A stretch of 21,357 nt of DNA from Thermohalobaculum sp050331395 (GCA_050331395.1 JBHJGX010000060.1:1-21357), one strand, 5' to 3'. Positions 1 to 7,830 are shown, counted from the first letter of the stretch. Notes: a model not told the origin generated them from the sequence alone. Translations and numbers: made by a program.

Positions 1-232
1 CCACCACCCCCCCCCGCACATCGTCGTCACTGCCCAAACAGGCCATCACGAAGACCTGACCCTCGGCGGCGCCGCCGGGTGGCGGCGCCGACCGCCCGCC
101 ATGCTCGCTGACCCAGGCCTCGGCCTTTGTCGCGGTCCGATTATAGACTGTCATATCGTGGCCCTTGGCGCGCAGATGGCCGGCCATCGGGTACCCCATC
201 ACCCCGAGCCCGAGGAAACTCACTTTTGCCAT
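1..232 (-). CDS. NAD(P)-dependent oxidoreductase, 3-hydroxyisobutyrate dehydrogenase family (N-terminal part)
   Basis: Partial gene: about 77 N-terminal residues are present and the rest lies beyond the left edge. It begins MAKVSFLGLGVMGYPMAGHL, the Rossmann dinucleotide-binding motif GLGxMGxPMAxxL typical of beta-hydroxyacid dehydrogenases (3-hydroxyisobutyrate, tartronate semialdehyde or 6-phosphogluconate-like enzymes). A VYNRT segment follows near residue 30, as expected for a family that prefers NADP or NAD depending on nearby residues. The ATG at 232 is preceded by a strong AAGGAGG ribosome binding site, which fixes the start. The substrate cannot be told from this fragment. The last codons run into a C/G homopolymer at the contig edge, so the final few residues (RGGVV) may be affected by sequencing or assembly error. 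It is divergent from the acylase gene at 407. Confidence 0.85.
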   Translation of the reverse strand, partial: MAKVSFLGLGVMGYPMAGHLRAKGHDMTVYNRTATKAEAWVSEHGGRSAPPPGGAAEGQVFVMACLGSDDDVRGGVV

Positions 233-361
233 GCCTGGCCTCCTTGTCTCAGCGCTGTGGGACGATCTCGCCGCGCGACCATGGAGCGGTTGCGGGACGC
301 CGCCCGATCTGGTCTCTGAGCGGTGGCGGGAGCCTGCGCCGCTGCGAATGGCAGGTCAAGG

Positions 362-387
362 CCGACCCCGTCCGGATGGCGGGTCGG
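362..387 (+). repeat. short inverted repeat in the leader of the acylase gene
   Basis: CCGACCC (362-368) and GGGTCGG (381-387) are perfect 7-bp inverted arms around a 12-nt loop. They end about 20 bases before the acylase start codon. The element could form a small leader hairpin, but short GC palindromes are frequent in DNA of this composition, so a function is not established. Confidence 0.35.
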
Positions 388-406
388 GGCAGCGCGGGAG
401 GGCGCG

Positions 407-2884
407 ATGACGCGGGTCCTGCGGTTTCTCCTCCGGGCCGTGCTCGGCTTTGCGGGGCTTGCGGTGTTCGGGCTCGCGATCGCCTGGGTGCTCGTCTCGG
501 GCTCCTTGCCCGATTATCAGACGACCGTTCGGGCGAGCGGGCTCGGCGCACCGCTTCGGATCGTCCGAGATGCCAATGCCGTCCCCCATATCCGCGCGGC
601 CAGCGATCGGGACGCCTGGTTCGCCCTCGGGCTCGTCCATGCGCAGGACCGGCTTTGGCAGATGGAAGTCTCGCGCCGCGGCGCGCAAGGACGGCTCTCG
701 GCGATCTTTGGCGAGCGGACCGTGCCGCTCGGCCGGCTCGTCAAGACGCTGGGGATCTATCGGGCGGCGCGGCGGTCGGCGGATGCGCAGCCGCCCCGCA
801 TCCGCGCCGTGCTCGAGGCCTATGCCGACGGGGTGAACGCCTGGATCCGGCATGTGAACGCCAACGCGCTCGGCCGCGGGGCGCCGGAATTCTTCCTGTT
901 CGAGAACCGCCTCGCGCCCTGGACGCCCACCGACAGCGTGGCGCTTCTGAAGATGATGGCGCTCCGCCTGTCCTCCGGGGCGCGCGACGAGGTGCTGCGC
1001 GCGCAGTTCCAGCTTGCTTTGCCGCCGGAGCGGCTCGCCGACATTTTGCCCGATTATCCGGTCCCGGCGAAGACCGTCGTCGAGCGAGCCGCCTCGATCC
1101 GCGAGCTTTTTCCCGGCGCCCGCTTTGCCGAGGCCGATCACCTGCCCGACCCGGACCCTTGGCTCGAGGCCATGGGTCCCACGCTGGTCCCCCGGCTTGC
1201 GGGGGCCTCCAACGCCTGGGCCGTCGATGCGAGCCGGAGTTCGTCCAAGGCGCCGCTTCTTGCCAACGACCCGCATCTCTGGCTCTCGGCGCCCGGGGTC
1301 TGGTACCTCGCCGAGCTTAAGGGCGGGGGGCTCCGGCTCGCGGGCGGGACGCTGCCAGGGGTGCCGGCGGTCCTCGTCGGCCATAACGGCCGGGTCGGTT
1401 GGGGTCTGACGACGGCGAACCTCGACGACCAGGATCTCTATATCGAGCGGATCGATCCGGCCGACCCCGAGCGCTATTTGACGCCGCTCGGTTGGCGGCC
1501 TTTCGACACCCGACAGATCCGCATCGAGGTGGCCGGCGGCCCGGCGCTCGTCGAAACCGTGCGCGAGACCCGCCACGGTCCGGTGCTGACCGGCGATATG
1601 TTCGGTGCCCGGTCGGTGGTGCCAGAGGGTCATGTGGCGTCGCTGGCCTGGACCGCGCTCCGCGCACCCGACCGGAACATCGAGGCGCTGATCGACACGG
1701 CCTATGCGGGTTCGCTCGAGGTGGCGATCCGCAAGGTGGCGCAGGCGACGGCGCCCGGCCAGGTGGTCACGCTCGCGGATGCAAACGGCATCGGCCTCAC
1801 GATCGCCGGGGGCGCGCCGCGGCGCGCGTCCGAGAGCCGGTCGCAAGGGCGGATCCCCTCGCCCGGCTGGAAGTCGGTCCACGATTGGCAGGGCATGGTC
1901 CAGGCGTCTGAGGCCCTAACCGTGCTCGCGCCAGAGGACGGGGCGCTGATGAACGCGAACGCCCGCCTGACCGACGCGCCCTTCCCCGATCACCTCTCCT
2001 TCGACTGGGCGCCGCCCTACCGACTCGTGCGGATCGAGAAGGAACTCCGCGAACGGACGTTCCATTCGCGGGACAGCTTCGTCGCATTGCAGAACGATAC
2101 GGTCTCGGAGATGGCGCGCTCAGTCTTACCGCTGATCGCCCGGGACCTCTGGTGGCGCGAGGGAGAGCCTGCGGCGGTGGGGCTCAAGGCGGAGGCGCTG
2201 GCGCTTCTGGCCGAGTGGAACGGCGAGATGGACCAGCACAGCCCGGAACCGCTCATCTTCTCGGAATGGATGCGGTGGCTGACGCGGCGCCTTGCGGCGG
2301 ACGAACTCGGCGCGCTCTTCGGGCTGGTCGAGGGGCCGCATCCGTTGTTCGTCGAGCGGGTCTTTCGGGATCTGGGCGGGGCATCGATCTGGTGCGACAT
2401 CGATAAGACGCCCGAACGGGAGACGTGCTCCGAGATGGCGGCGGCGGCGCTCTCGGATGCGCTGACCCGGCTCGAGCGGGACTATGGTCGGAATGTCGAC
2501 GGCTGGCGATGGGGCGGCGCGCACCGGGCGGTGCATCGGCACACGCCGTTCGGCTATGTGGGTGGGGCGCAGTATCTCGTGAACATCTCGCACGAGACGT
2601 CCGGGGGCGACCACACGCTTATGCGCGGGGCCTATTCCGGCCGGGGGGACGCGCCCTTCGAGAACAGTCACGCCTCGGGACTGAGGATCGTTCTCGATTT
2701 CGCCGATCTCGACCGGTCGGTTGCGATCATCTCGACGGGCCAGTCGGGCCACCCGTTTTCCCGGTGGTACGACCACCTTGCCGACCCTTGGGCGCGGGGC
2801 GAGGTGATCCCATTGTCCACCGATGAGGCAGACGCCCTCTCAGGCGCCGCCGGCATCATGGAGGTGCTGCCCGAGGACGGCTGA
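407..2884 (+). CDS. penicillin acylase family protein (membrane-anchored Ntn amidohydrolase)
   Basis: An 825-aa member of the penicillin/acyl-homoserine-lactone acylase family. These Ntn hydrolases cleave amide-linked acyl groups after autoproteolysis into alpha and beta subunits. The start at 407 is chosen because a GGGAGGG ribosome binding site lies just upstream; the frame is open further back to an ATG at 323. Residues 1-32 form one hydrophobic segment (LLRAVLGFAGLAVFGLAIAW), either an uncleaved anchor or a signal peptide, so the enzyme should act in the periplasm. The expected beta-subunit N-terminus is Ser268 in GASNAWAV, followed by the conserved LLANDPHLWL and GHNGRVGWGLTTAN blocks. 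About 558 residues lie downstream, as expected for a beta chain. The substrate is not predictable: beta-lactam, AHL or other N-acyl compounds are all possible. No operon partner is visible, and the gene converges on the small gene at 2917. Confidence 0.9.
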   Translation: MTRVLRFLLRAVLGFAGLAVFGLAIAWVLVSGSLPDYQTTVRASGLGAPLRIVRDANAVPHIRAASDRDAWFALGLVHAQDRLWQMEVSRRGAQGRLSAIFGERTVPLGRLVKTLGIYRAARRSADAQPPRIRAVLEAYADGVNAWIRHVNANALGRGAPEFFLFENRLAPWTPTDSVALLKMMALRLSSGARDEVLRAQFQLALPPERLADILPDYPVPAKTVVERAASIRELFPGARFAEADHLPDPDPWLEAMGPTLVPRLAGASNAWAVDASRSSSKAPLLANDPHLWLSAPGVWYLAELKGGGLRLAGGTLPGVPAVLVGHNGRVGWGLTTANLDDQDLYIERIDPADPERYLTPLGWRPFDTRQIRIEVAGGPALVETVRETRHGPVLTGDMFGARSVVPEGHVASLAWTALRAPDRNIEALIDTAYAGSLEVAIRKVAQATAPGQVVTLADANGIGLTIAGGAPRRASESRSQGRIPSPGWKSVHDWQGMVQASEALTVLAPEDGALMNANARLTDAPFPDHLSFDWAPPYRLVRIEKELRERTFHSRDSFVALQNDTVSEMARSVLPLIARDLWWREGEPAAVGLKAEALALLAEWNGEMDQHSPEPLIFSEWMRWLTRRLAADELGALFGLVEGPHPLFVERVFRDLGGASIWCDIDKTPERETCSEMAAAALSDALTRLERDYGRNVDGWRWGGAHRAVHRHTPFGYVGGAQYLVNISHETSGGDHTLMRGAYSGRGDAPFENSHASGLRIVLDFADLDRSVAIISTGQSGHPFSRWYDHLADPWARGEVIPLSTDEADALSGAAGIMEVLPEDG

Positions 2885-2916
2885 GCCCTGGCCGAGCCCA
2901 CCTCAGGACAGCGCGT

Positions 2917-3111
2917 TCAGCCGAGCGGATCCTCGGGCAGGCCGAACCCTTCGCGCATCGCCTCGTTCGCGACCACGAAGGCCGCTTTCATCGGCAGCGA
3001 CCAGAAGGTGGTGATTGCCATCGTCATTCCGACAAGCGCGGTCTCATTGGCGAACGAGAAGGGTTCGAACGCGCCGTCGGTGCTGCCGTTTTGGGCCGGT
3101 CCACAAGCCAT
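2917..3111 (-). CDS. small hypothetical protein, 64 aa
   Basis: I do not recognise this protein. The 64-residue frame starts at an ATG preceded by TTGGAG at a good distance, and its codons are GC-rich at the third position like those of neighbouring genes, which argues for a real gene. The sequence contains FANETALVGMTMAITTFWSL and PMKAAFVVANEAMREGFGLP: a moderately hydrophobic or amphipathic central stretch (about residues 22-50) and a polar C-terminus. One Cys (Cys3) is present. The central region recalls small amphipathic granule- or membrane-associated proteins, but this is only an impression. It is on the same strand as sufS, 173 bases downstream, and probably has its own promoter in that gap. 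Confidence 0.6.
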   Translation of the reverse strand: MACGPAQNGSTDGAFEPFSFANETALVGMTMAITTFWSLPMKAAFVVANEAMREGFGLPEDPLG

Positions 3112-3130
3112 CTGAGGGTCTCCAACAGAT

Positions 3131-3159
3131 TCTTACATATGAGTCTTATAGACGTAAGA
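3131..3159. promoter_or_regulatory. possible promoter and inverted repeat upstream of the small gene
   Basis: TCTTAC (3131-3136) and GTAAGA (3154-3159) are inverted arms 17 nt apart. Inside the loop, on the minus strand, lies TATAAG (3150-3145), a good -10 match about 34 bases before the ATG at 3111. No convincing -35 lies 16-18 bases upstream of it. The arrangement fits an operator overlapping a promoter, but this rests on inspection only. Confidence 0.3.
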
Positions 3160-3212
3160 TTGTTGCGCGGACGTTAGCGTGTCCAGCCGTTCGCCACTGC
3201 AACCGCGTACTA

Positions 3213-3249
3213 TTCCGCAGCGCGGAAAAAATTGTTGCGGCTGCGCAAC
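3213..3249. repeat. two adjacent palindromes between sufS and the small gene
   Basis: TTCCGC-AGC-GCGGAA (3213-3227) is a perfect 6-bp inverted repeat with a 3-nt centre. Six A/T bases later, GTTGCG-GCTG-CGCAAC (3234-3249) is a perfect 6-bp repeat with a 4-nt centre. Neither is followed by a T-tract in its own direction, so they are not standard terminators. They look more like binding sites for a dimeric regulator of the small downstream gene. The TTGC/CTGC-GCAA character resembles the TGC-rich sites described for PhaR regulators, which is a weak analogy. Confidence 0.4.
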
Positions 3250-3284
3250 GCGTGGTCGTTAAACCGGACGGGCGTTCTCCGAAC

Positions 3285-4505
3285 TCAGGCAAAGAGCTCG
3301 TGGCAGAATTCGAGCGCTTCGACCAAGCGATCGACATCTTCGCGGGTGTTATAGAGACCGAATGAGGCCCGCGCCGTCGCCGTCACGCCGAGATGCTCCA
3401 TGAGCGGTTGCGCACAGTGATGTCCCGCGCGGACCGCCACCCCCTTGCGGTCGATTACCGTCGAGATGTCGTGGGCATGGGCGCCACCCTCCATGTGAAA
3501 GGAGAAGATTGCGCCCTTGGTCTCGGAAGTTCCATGGATCTGCATCCAATTGAGCCCGCCCAGACGCGATTGCGCATAGTCGCGGATATCGCGCTCATGG
3601 GCCGCGATCTGGTCCATGCCGATAGCCTCGAGATAGTCAATGGCTGCGCCGAGCCCGATCATCTGAACGATATTGGGAGTGCCGGCCTCGAATTTATGCG
3701 GGCTGTCGTTGTAGGTGATGCGGTCCTTATGCACCTCGCGGATCATGTCGCCGCCGCCTTTGAACGGCCGCATCTCCGCCTGCCGGTCGCGGCGGATATA
3801 GACCGCGGCCGAGCCCGAAGGCCCGTAGAGCTTGTGTCCCGTGATCGTGTAGAAATCGCAGCCGATCGCGGCAACGTCGATGGGCATATGGACCGCGGCC
3901 TGGCAGCCGTCGAAAAGCACGGGCACCCCGCGCGCGTGGGCGATCTCGGTGATCCGCTTGGCATCGGTCACGGTGCCGAGGACATTCGACATGTGGCTGA
4001 CAGCGACAAGCCGCGTGCGCTCGGTGATCGCGGCCGCGATGCTCTCTGGATCGAGATCGCCGCGGCTATCCACATCGACCCATTTGAGCACCGCCCCATG
4101 GCGCTCGCGCATGAAGTGCCAAGGCACGATATTCGCGTGATGCTCCATGACAGAGAGCACGATCTCGTCACCCGGGCGGATCCGCGGTTCGAGCCAGCCA
4201 TAGGCCACGAGGTTGAACCCCTCGGTGCCGTTTTGGGTGAAGATGATCTCGTCCTCATGGGCCGCGCCCAAAAAGCGGGCGAGTTTGCCGCGCACGGCCT
4301 CGAACCGCTCGGTCGCCTCGTTCGAGAGGAAATGCAGCCCCCGATGCACATTGGCGTAGCCCTGCGCATAGGTGTCGGTAATGGTATCGATCACGGCTTG
4401 GGGCTTTTGGGCCGAGGCGGCGCTGTCCAGGTATACGAGCGGTTTGCCGTGGACCTCGCGCGACAGGATGGGGAAATCGGCGCGGATTTTGGCGACGTCG
4501 AACAT
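3285..4505 (-). CDS. sufS: cysteine desulfurase SufS (class II)
   Basis: A 406-aa PLP enzyme that removes sulfur from L-cysteine and carries it as a persulfide for SufBCD. Length and sequence fit SufS/CsdA closely. It opens with KIRADFPILSREVHGKPLVYL. The PLP-binding lysine is Lys225 in TITGHKLYGPSG, and VMEHHANIVPW is the cofactor-stacking histidine region. The catalytic cysteine is Cys364 in RAGHHCAQPLM, the RxGHHCA loop diagnostic of class II. AAGGACCGACCG precedes the ATG. It is the last suf gene of the operon, 46 bases after the third YIP1-like gene. Class II desulfurases normally need SufE or SufU to accept sulfur, and neither is encoded nearby. One small oddity is GCQAA where many homologues have GAQ. 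Confidence 0.97.
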   Translation of the reverse strand: MFDVAKIRADFPILSREVHGKPLVYLDSAASAQKPQAVIDTITDTYAQGYANVHRGLHFLSNEATERFEAVRGKLARFLGAAHEDEIIFTQNGTEGFNLVAYGWLEPRIRPGDEIVLSVMEHHANIVPWHFMRERHGAVLKWVDVDSRGDLDPESIAAAITERTRLVAVSHMSNVLGTVTDAKRITEIAHARGVPVLFDGCQAAVHMPIDVAAIGCDFYTITGHKLYGPSGSAAVYIRRDRQAEMRPFKGGGDMIREVHKDRITYNDSPHKFEAGTPNIVQMIGLGAAIDYLEAIGMDQIAAHERDIRDYAQSRLGGLNWMQIHGTSETKGAIFSFHMEGGAHAHDISTVIDRKGVAVRAGHHCAQPLMEHLGVTATARASFGLYNTREDVDRLVEALEFCHELFA

Positions 4506-4551
4506 CGGTCGGTCCTTCTTGGCTGTCGAGCCGGCGCAGTGCGCAGAGCAA

Positions 4552-5112
4552 TCAGCTCGGCGGGCTAATCGCGGAGATCAGGACCCCGAGCATGAGACCC
4601 GTGCCGACCATCACGCCAGCCACGGCCGCCACGCTCCGAAATCCGTGCAGCTCCGCCACATAGCTCGCGAGCAACCAAAAGAGTATGCCGCCCCAGATCA
4701 GCAACAAGAGCACTGCGACGCCGGGGACGTCTTCGTTGGGGATGTCGAGCAGAAACACCGTCGGCAGGATCAGCCAGAGCGTTTGCAAGAGCGTGCACCA
4801 GCAGACGATCACGAGCGCATCGTCGATCTTGCCGACGCCGCCGAAGAACCGGCCCGCCCCGAAAATCAGTGCCGTGCTCAGCAAAATCGAGCCGAGATGC
4901 GCCAGCAAGCCGCCGGCATGGCGTTCAAAAAGTGCAACGGCGCTTTCGGCCGGCGGGAGCAGAAACACCGCAACAAGCCCGCCGATCGCATAGGACAAAA
5001 CGGCAAGTTCAAGTATCGCGGCGAAGGGCACATCGGTTTCTATGAGCTGCCGGGCTGTTCGCCGCGGCGCCAAGAAGCCTTCGGTGACCCAGGTCACCCA
5101 GTCAGAAATCAC
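4552..5112 (-). CDS. YIP1-like integral membrane protein (third of three)
   Basis: A 186-aa protein with about five hydrophobic segments, resembling the YIP1/DUF1282 family of small multipass inner-membrane proteins of unknown bacterial function. The start is a GTG whose first four bases (GTGA) overlap the TGA stop of the preceding gene, implying translational coupling; the frame is open further upstream, but that part lies inside the neighbour. A cytoplasmic N-terminus (VTEGFLAPRRTARQLIE) precedes the first membrane helix at about residues 28-50. The C-terminal SYVAELHGFRSVAAVAG segment is shared in diluted form with the two genes before it (GFGEVHGFRRI and AVAEAQRFTRT), supporting common ancestry. 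It sits immediately upstream of sufS. No catalytic motif is visible. The family assignment is from pattern and topology, not from a search. Confidence 0.8.
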   Translation of the reverse strand: MISDWVTWVTEGFLAPRRTARQLIETDVPFAAILELAVLSYAIGGLVAVFLLPPAESAVALFERHAGGLLAHLGSILLSTALIFGAGRFFGGVGKIDDALVIVCWCTLLQTLWLILPTVFLLDIPNEDVPGVAVLLLLIWGGILFWLLASYVAELHGFRSVAAVAGVMVGTGLMLGVLISAISPPS

Positions 5113-5831
5113 GCATTCAGCCCCAGCCTTGCGACGAGCATTTCGACACCGATCATCGTTCCGATCAGCAAGATGACGGTGAGCACCGAAAAGATGATAA
5201 AGACCGGCGAGGTCCGAGTAAACCGCTGTGCCTCTGCCACGGCGGCCGAAATGAAGTAGACGAAGGCGATAATGCCGATCAGAAGCGGCGGCCAAGCGAA
5301 CAGCGGCGACGCGAGGAAGGGGAAGTCCGGCTCGAGATGTGCGAAGCCCGCGCCGATCGCTGCACCGATGACGCCGACGGGGGCCGCCACGAGCGATGCC
5401 CAGAAAACGCCGGCGCGCGTGTCCCGGAAGCCGCCCCGGCCGCCGAAAATGCGGCAAACGATGCAGACAACCGCGGAGAATATATACATCAGCATGGTGC
5501 GGATCATCAGGATGCCGACCAGCGAAATGCCGAGCGAGGAGCTGGCGATCGCGGGCGGTAAGCGGTTCATCAGATCGGTGATCAAGGCGCTTGGGCTCAC
5601 CACAAGGCGCACGCCGAAGCTGAGGAAGAAGATCACATCCGAAAGGAGCACGAAGAACAGGAGCCGCGGCTCGCTCGGCACCTCGTCAATCAGATCGCGG
5701 ACGGCGGCGCGCATGTCCCGGAAACTGAGCCGCATCCGCGCCCAGACCGACATGCCCTGGACGGGCTCGAGCGGTTGCTGCACGTCCGCGAGATGCACCT
5801 CGGGCAGATCGTCGGCGATGTTATCGTTCAT
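5109..5831 (-). CDS. YIP1-like integral membrane protein (second of three)
   Basis: A 240-aa multipass protein. The ATG at 5831 is preferred to one seven codons upstream because a GGGGG tract lies at ribosome-binding distance before 5831 and nothing comparable precedes the other. A polar N-terminal region of about 55 residues (MNDNIADDLPEVHLADVQQP and onward) is longer than in its two neighbours. It is followed by about five hydrophobic segments, including LLFFVLLSDVIFFLSFGV and IGIIAFVYFISAAVAEAQRF. The VAEAQRF stretch aligns with the HGF motif of the flanking paralogues but has lost the His-Gly. It is separated by 143 bases from the gene before it and overlaps the next gene by 4 bases. Its function is unknown; co-expression with suf genes is inferred from position. 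Confidence 0.78.
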   Translation of the reverse strand: MNDNIADDLPEVHLADVQQPLEPVQGMSVWARMRLSFRDMRAAVRDLIDEVPSEPRLLFFVLLSDVIFFLSFGVRLVVSPSALITDLMNRLPPAIASSSLGISLVGILMIRTMLMYIFSAVVCIVCRIFGGRGGFRDTRAGVFWASLVAAPVGVIGAAIGAGFAHLEPDFPFLASPLFAWPPLLIGIIAFVYFISAAVAEAQRFTRTSPVFIIFSVLTVILLIGTMIGVEMLVARLGLNA

Positions 5832-5974
5832 GACCGCTGCCCCCAAAATCATTGCCAGTGCTGCGAACCCTGTCCGCCCGCGCAGACACTACAACAACGA
5901 CCGCGAGGGACAAACCCCAATCGCATCTCTCGGATGAGCCATTTCATTAGAATGCTCGCAATGCGCGTGATCTG
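5832..5974 (-). other. 143-base gap inside the suf operon
   Basis: This is the longest gap within the otherwise tightly packed operon, between the first and second YIP1-like genes. I see no hairpin with a T-tract, no small gene with a ribosome binding site, and no clear promoter. TTGTCC followed 16 bases later by TAGTGT on the minus strand is a poor match. An internal promoter is possible but not shown. Confidence 0.4.
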
Positions 5975-6553
5975 TCAGGCGAGAACGGCGGCCGCCCCGG
6001 CGACGGCGAGCACGACGACCGCAAGGCCGATCAGGATGCGGCGGAAGCCGTGCACCTCACCAAACCCTGCGCAAAGCGCATAGACGAACGCAAAGGCGCC
6101 GAGCGAGCGAACGAAATCGGTGCCGACGGGCGGCAGGACGGGCGCGAGCCAAAGCCCGCCGACCGAGCCGACAACGAGCACGGGCCCGGAGACGAGCGCC
6201 GCCCACGCCATCGCCGCACGGCTCTCGTACCCGCTTCCGGTGCCGCCCACCGCCCGCGCCAGCCCGTGCGCGCCAAGCGCAACCAGATAGAGAAAGAGCG
6301 GCCACAGGAGCCCGAAGACCGCAATGCCCGAGAGCACCATCGCCTGCAGTTCCTGCCCCGTGACCGGCTCGGCGCCGAGCGCGCTTTCCGCGATGGAGAC
6401 GAGCAGTAGACACAGCCCCGAGATCATCAGGAAGACGAGGAGCGCGGTCTCTGACGGCCGTTGCGCCAACAGCCAGCGCAGGCTCCCGCCAATATCGGCC
6501 CAGGCGCTCAAAACACGGCCGGCGAGGCCGCGCGTGGAGGCCTCCCGGCTCAC
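5975..6553 (-). CDS. YIP1-like integral membrane protein (first of three)
   Basis: A 192-aa protein of about five hydrophobic segments (near residues 36-58, 71-97, 111-135, 143-162 and 170-191), with the YIP1-like C-terminal signature GFGEVHGFRRI. The start is GTG at 6553, where GTGA overlaps the sufD stop codon by 4 bases. There is no strong ribosome binding site of its own, so translation probably follows from sufD. It has no cysteine pair or metal-binding motif suggesting a direct role in cluster chemistry. Its coupling to sufD is the strongest sign that this membrane family belongs functionally to the operon. The family call rests on topology and motif similarity among the three neighbours. 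Confidence 0.8.
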   Translation of the reverse strand: MSREASTRGLAGRVLSAWADIGGSLRWLLAQRPSETALLVFLMISGLCLLLVSIAESALGAEPVTGQELQAMVLSGIAVFGLLWPLFLYLVALGAHGLARAVGGTGSGYESRAAMAWAALVSGPVLVVGSVGGLWLAPVLPPVGTDFVRSLGAFAFVYALCAGFGEVHGFRRILIGLAVVVLAVAGAAAVLA

Positions 6554-7830
6554 CGGGTCGCCATCCAGTCCGCGACACGAGCCCGCATGACCTCCTCGAG
6601 CGCGTCATCCTCGATCTCGGCAATCGCCTCCTCGACGAACGAGGCGATCAGCAGCGCCTCTGCCTCGGCCCGGGTGACCCCGCGCGCCATCATGTAGAAA
6701 AGCGCGTCGCGATCGAGCGCACCCGTCGTCGAGCCGTGCGAGCACTTCACGTCGTCCGCATAAATCTCGAGCTCGGGCTTGGCGTTGAACTCTGCGCCGT
6801 CCTCGAGCAAGACCGACTGCGAGATCTGATAGCCGTCGGTGCGCTGGGCGACCGGCCGGACGAAGATCTTGCCCTGAAAGACCGCGCGCGCCGCGCCGCC
6901 GATCACGTTCTTAAAGACTTGGCGGCTTTCGCAATCCTCGGCGCCGTGGGTGACGAAGACCGTGTTGTCGATATGCGTGGTGCCACGCGCGAGGACCGCC
7001 CCCGCGACATGCGCGCTGCCGCCGTCGCCGGCGAGTTCGGTCACCACCTCGTTGCGGGTGAGAGGGCCATCCGCGGTGAGGGTGAAGGTTTTGAACCGTG
7101 CGCCCGCGCCAATCCGTGCGAAGAGATGCGTGGCCGACGCCCGGCTGGGCGGACCTTGGAGCCGAACATGCCGAAGGGTCGCGCCGCGGGCGAGGTCGGC
7201 CTCAATCACCGTATTGCTTGCGGTCCCCGATTCGAGCACAAGCAGCGACGCGCCCTCCTCGACCCGGATCAGGTGGCGCAGGAGCGTGGCCCCGTCGCCT
7301 GTCTTATCCATGCGGATATGCACGGCCTCGGCGACGGGGCCAGTCGCATGCAGGACCAGCCCCTCGATCGCGGCGGCGGTATTGAGCGCGGCGAGCGGCC
7401 GGGCGACTTTTTCCTGACCCGCCGCCTCGAGCGCGCCGAAGACCGCCCGGAGCGGGTTCAGATCCTGGCCGAGCGCCTCTGCCAGCCGGTCCACCCGCAG
7501 CCCGTCCTGCGCCAACGCGGCCGTGTCGCCGATGAAGTGGCCATTGACGACCTGGGCCGTGCGGGCAGGCGTCCCGACAAAAGGGTCTGTGGGCGAGGGA
7601 ACCTCGACGGGCGCCGCGGCCGGAGCCTCGGCCTCGATAAGCGGGGCAGGGTTTGTGTATTTCCAGTACTCGTCCCGCCGTGCCGGCGCGCCCGCATCGA
7701 GAAACCGCGTGCGTGCCCGGGCCCGCGCCTCACGCGCCCAGATCGCCTCGTCCTCGGGCAAAGCGAGCGCACCCAGAAGCGCCTCGGCCGTGCGGCGCTT
7801 TTCGTCTTGGACCGCGTGCGCCAGCGCCAT
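6550..7830 (-). CDS. sufD: Fe-S cluster assembly protein SufD
   Basis: A 426-aa SufD, partner of SufB and SufC in the cytosolic SufBC2D scaffold complex. The N-terminal helical region contains the conserved RRDEYWKYTNPAPL. The C-terminal half is the repetitive beta-helix core. His365 in VKCSHGSTTGALD corresponds to the histidine of SufD implicated in cluster assembly and iron acquisition (His360 in E. coli). The ALFYMMARGV and AEALLIASF segments near the C-terminus are also typical. The ATG overlaps the sufC stop by one base (TGATG), so the two are translationally coupled, and the TGA overlaps the next gene's GTG. Confidence 0.97.
   Translation of the reverse strand: MALAHAVQDEKRRTAEALLGALALPEDEAIWAREARARARTRFLDAGAPARRDEYWKYTNPAPLIEAEAPAAAPVEVPSPTDPFVGTPARTAQVVNGHFIGDTAALAQDGLRVDRLAEALGQDLNPLRAVFGALEAAGQEKVARPLAALNTAAAIEGLVLHATGPVAEAVHIRMDKTGDGATLLRHLIRVEEGASLLVLESGTASNTVIEADLARGATLRHVRLQGPPSRASATHLFARIGAGARFKTFTLTADGPLTRNEVVTELAGDGGSAHVAGAVLARGTTHIDNTVFVTHGAEDCESRQVFKNVIGGAARAVFQGKIFVRPVAQRTDGYQISQSVLLEDGAEFNAKPELEIYADDVKCSHGSTTGALDRDALFYMMARGVTRAEAEALLIASFVEEAIAEIEDDALEEVMRARVADWMATR

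Noticed and set aside
127..1320. 397-codon open frame on the plus strand overlapping the acylase
   Set aside because: Arg/Ala/Gly/Pro-rich translation with no family resemblance; it is the shadow of the acylase gene in GC-rich DNA.
356..1882. 508-codon open frame on the minus strand opposite the acylase
   Set aside because: Composition is Arg/Pro/Gly/His-rich and there is no recognisable domain, while the opposite strand encodes a clear penicillin-acylase-family protein.
3213..3227. rho-independent terminator of sufS
   Set aside because: The stem is perfect, but the A/T-tract lies on the upstream side for minus-strand transcription (T run before, not after, the stem), so it cannot act as a classical terminator for sufS.
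3393..4568. 391-codon plus-strand frame opposite sufS
   Set aside because: Antisense mirror of sufS codons; no ribosome binding site or recognisable motif.
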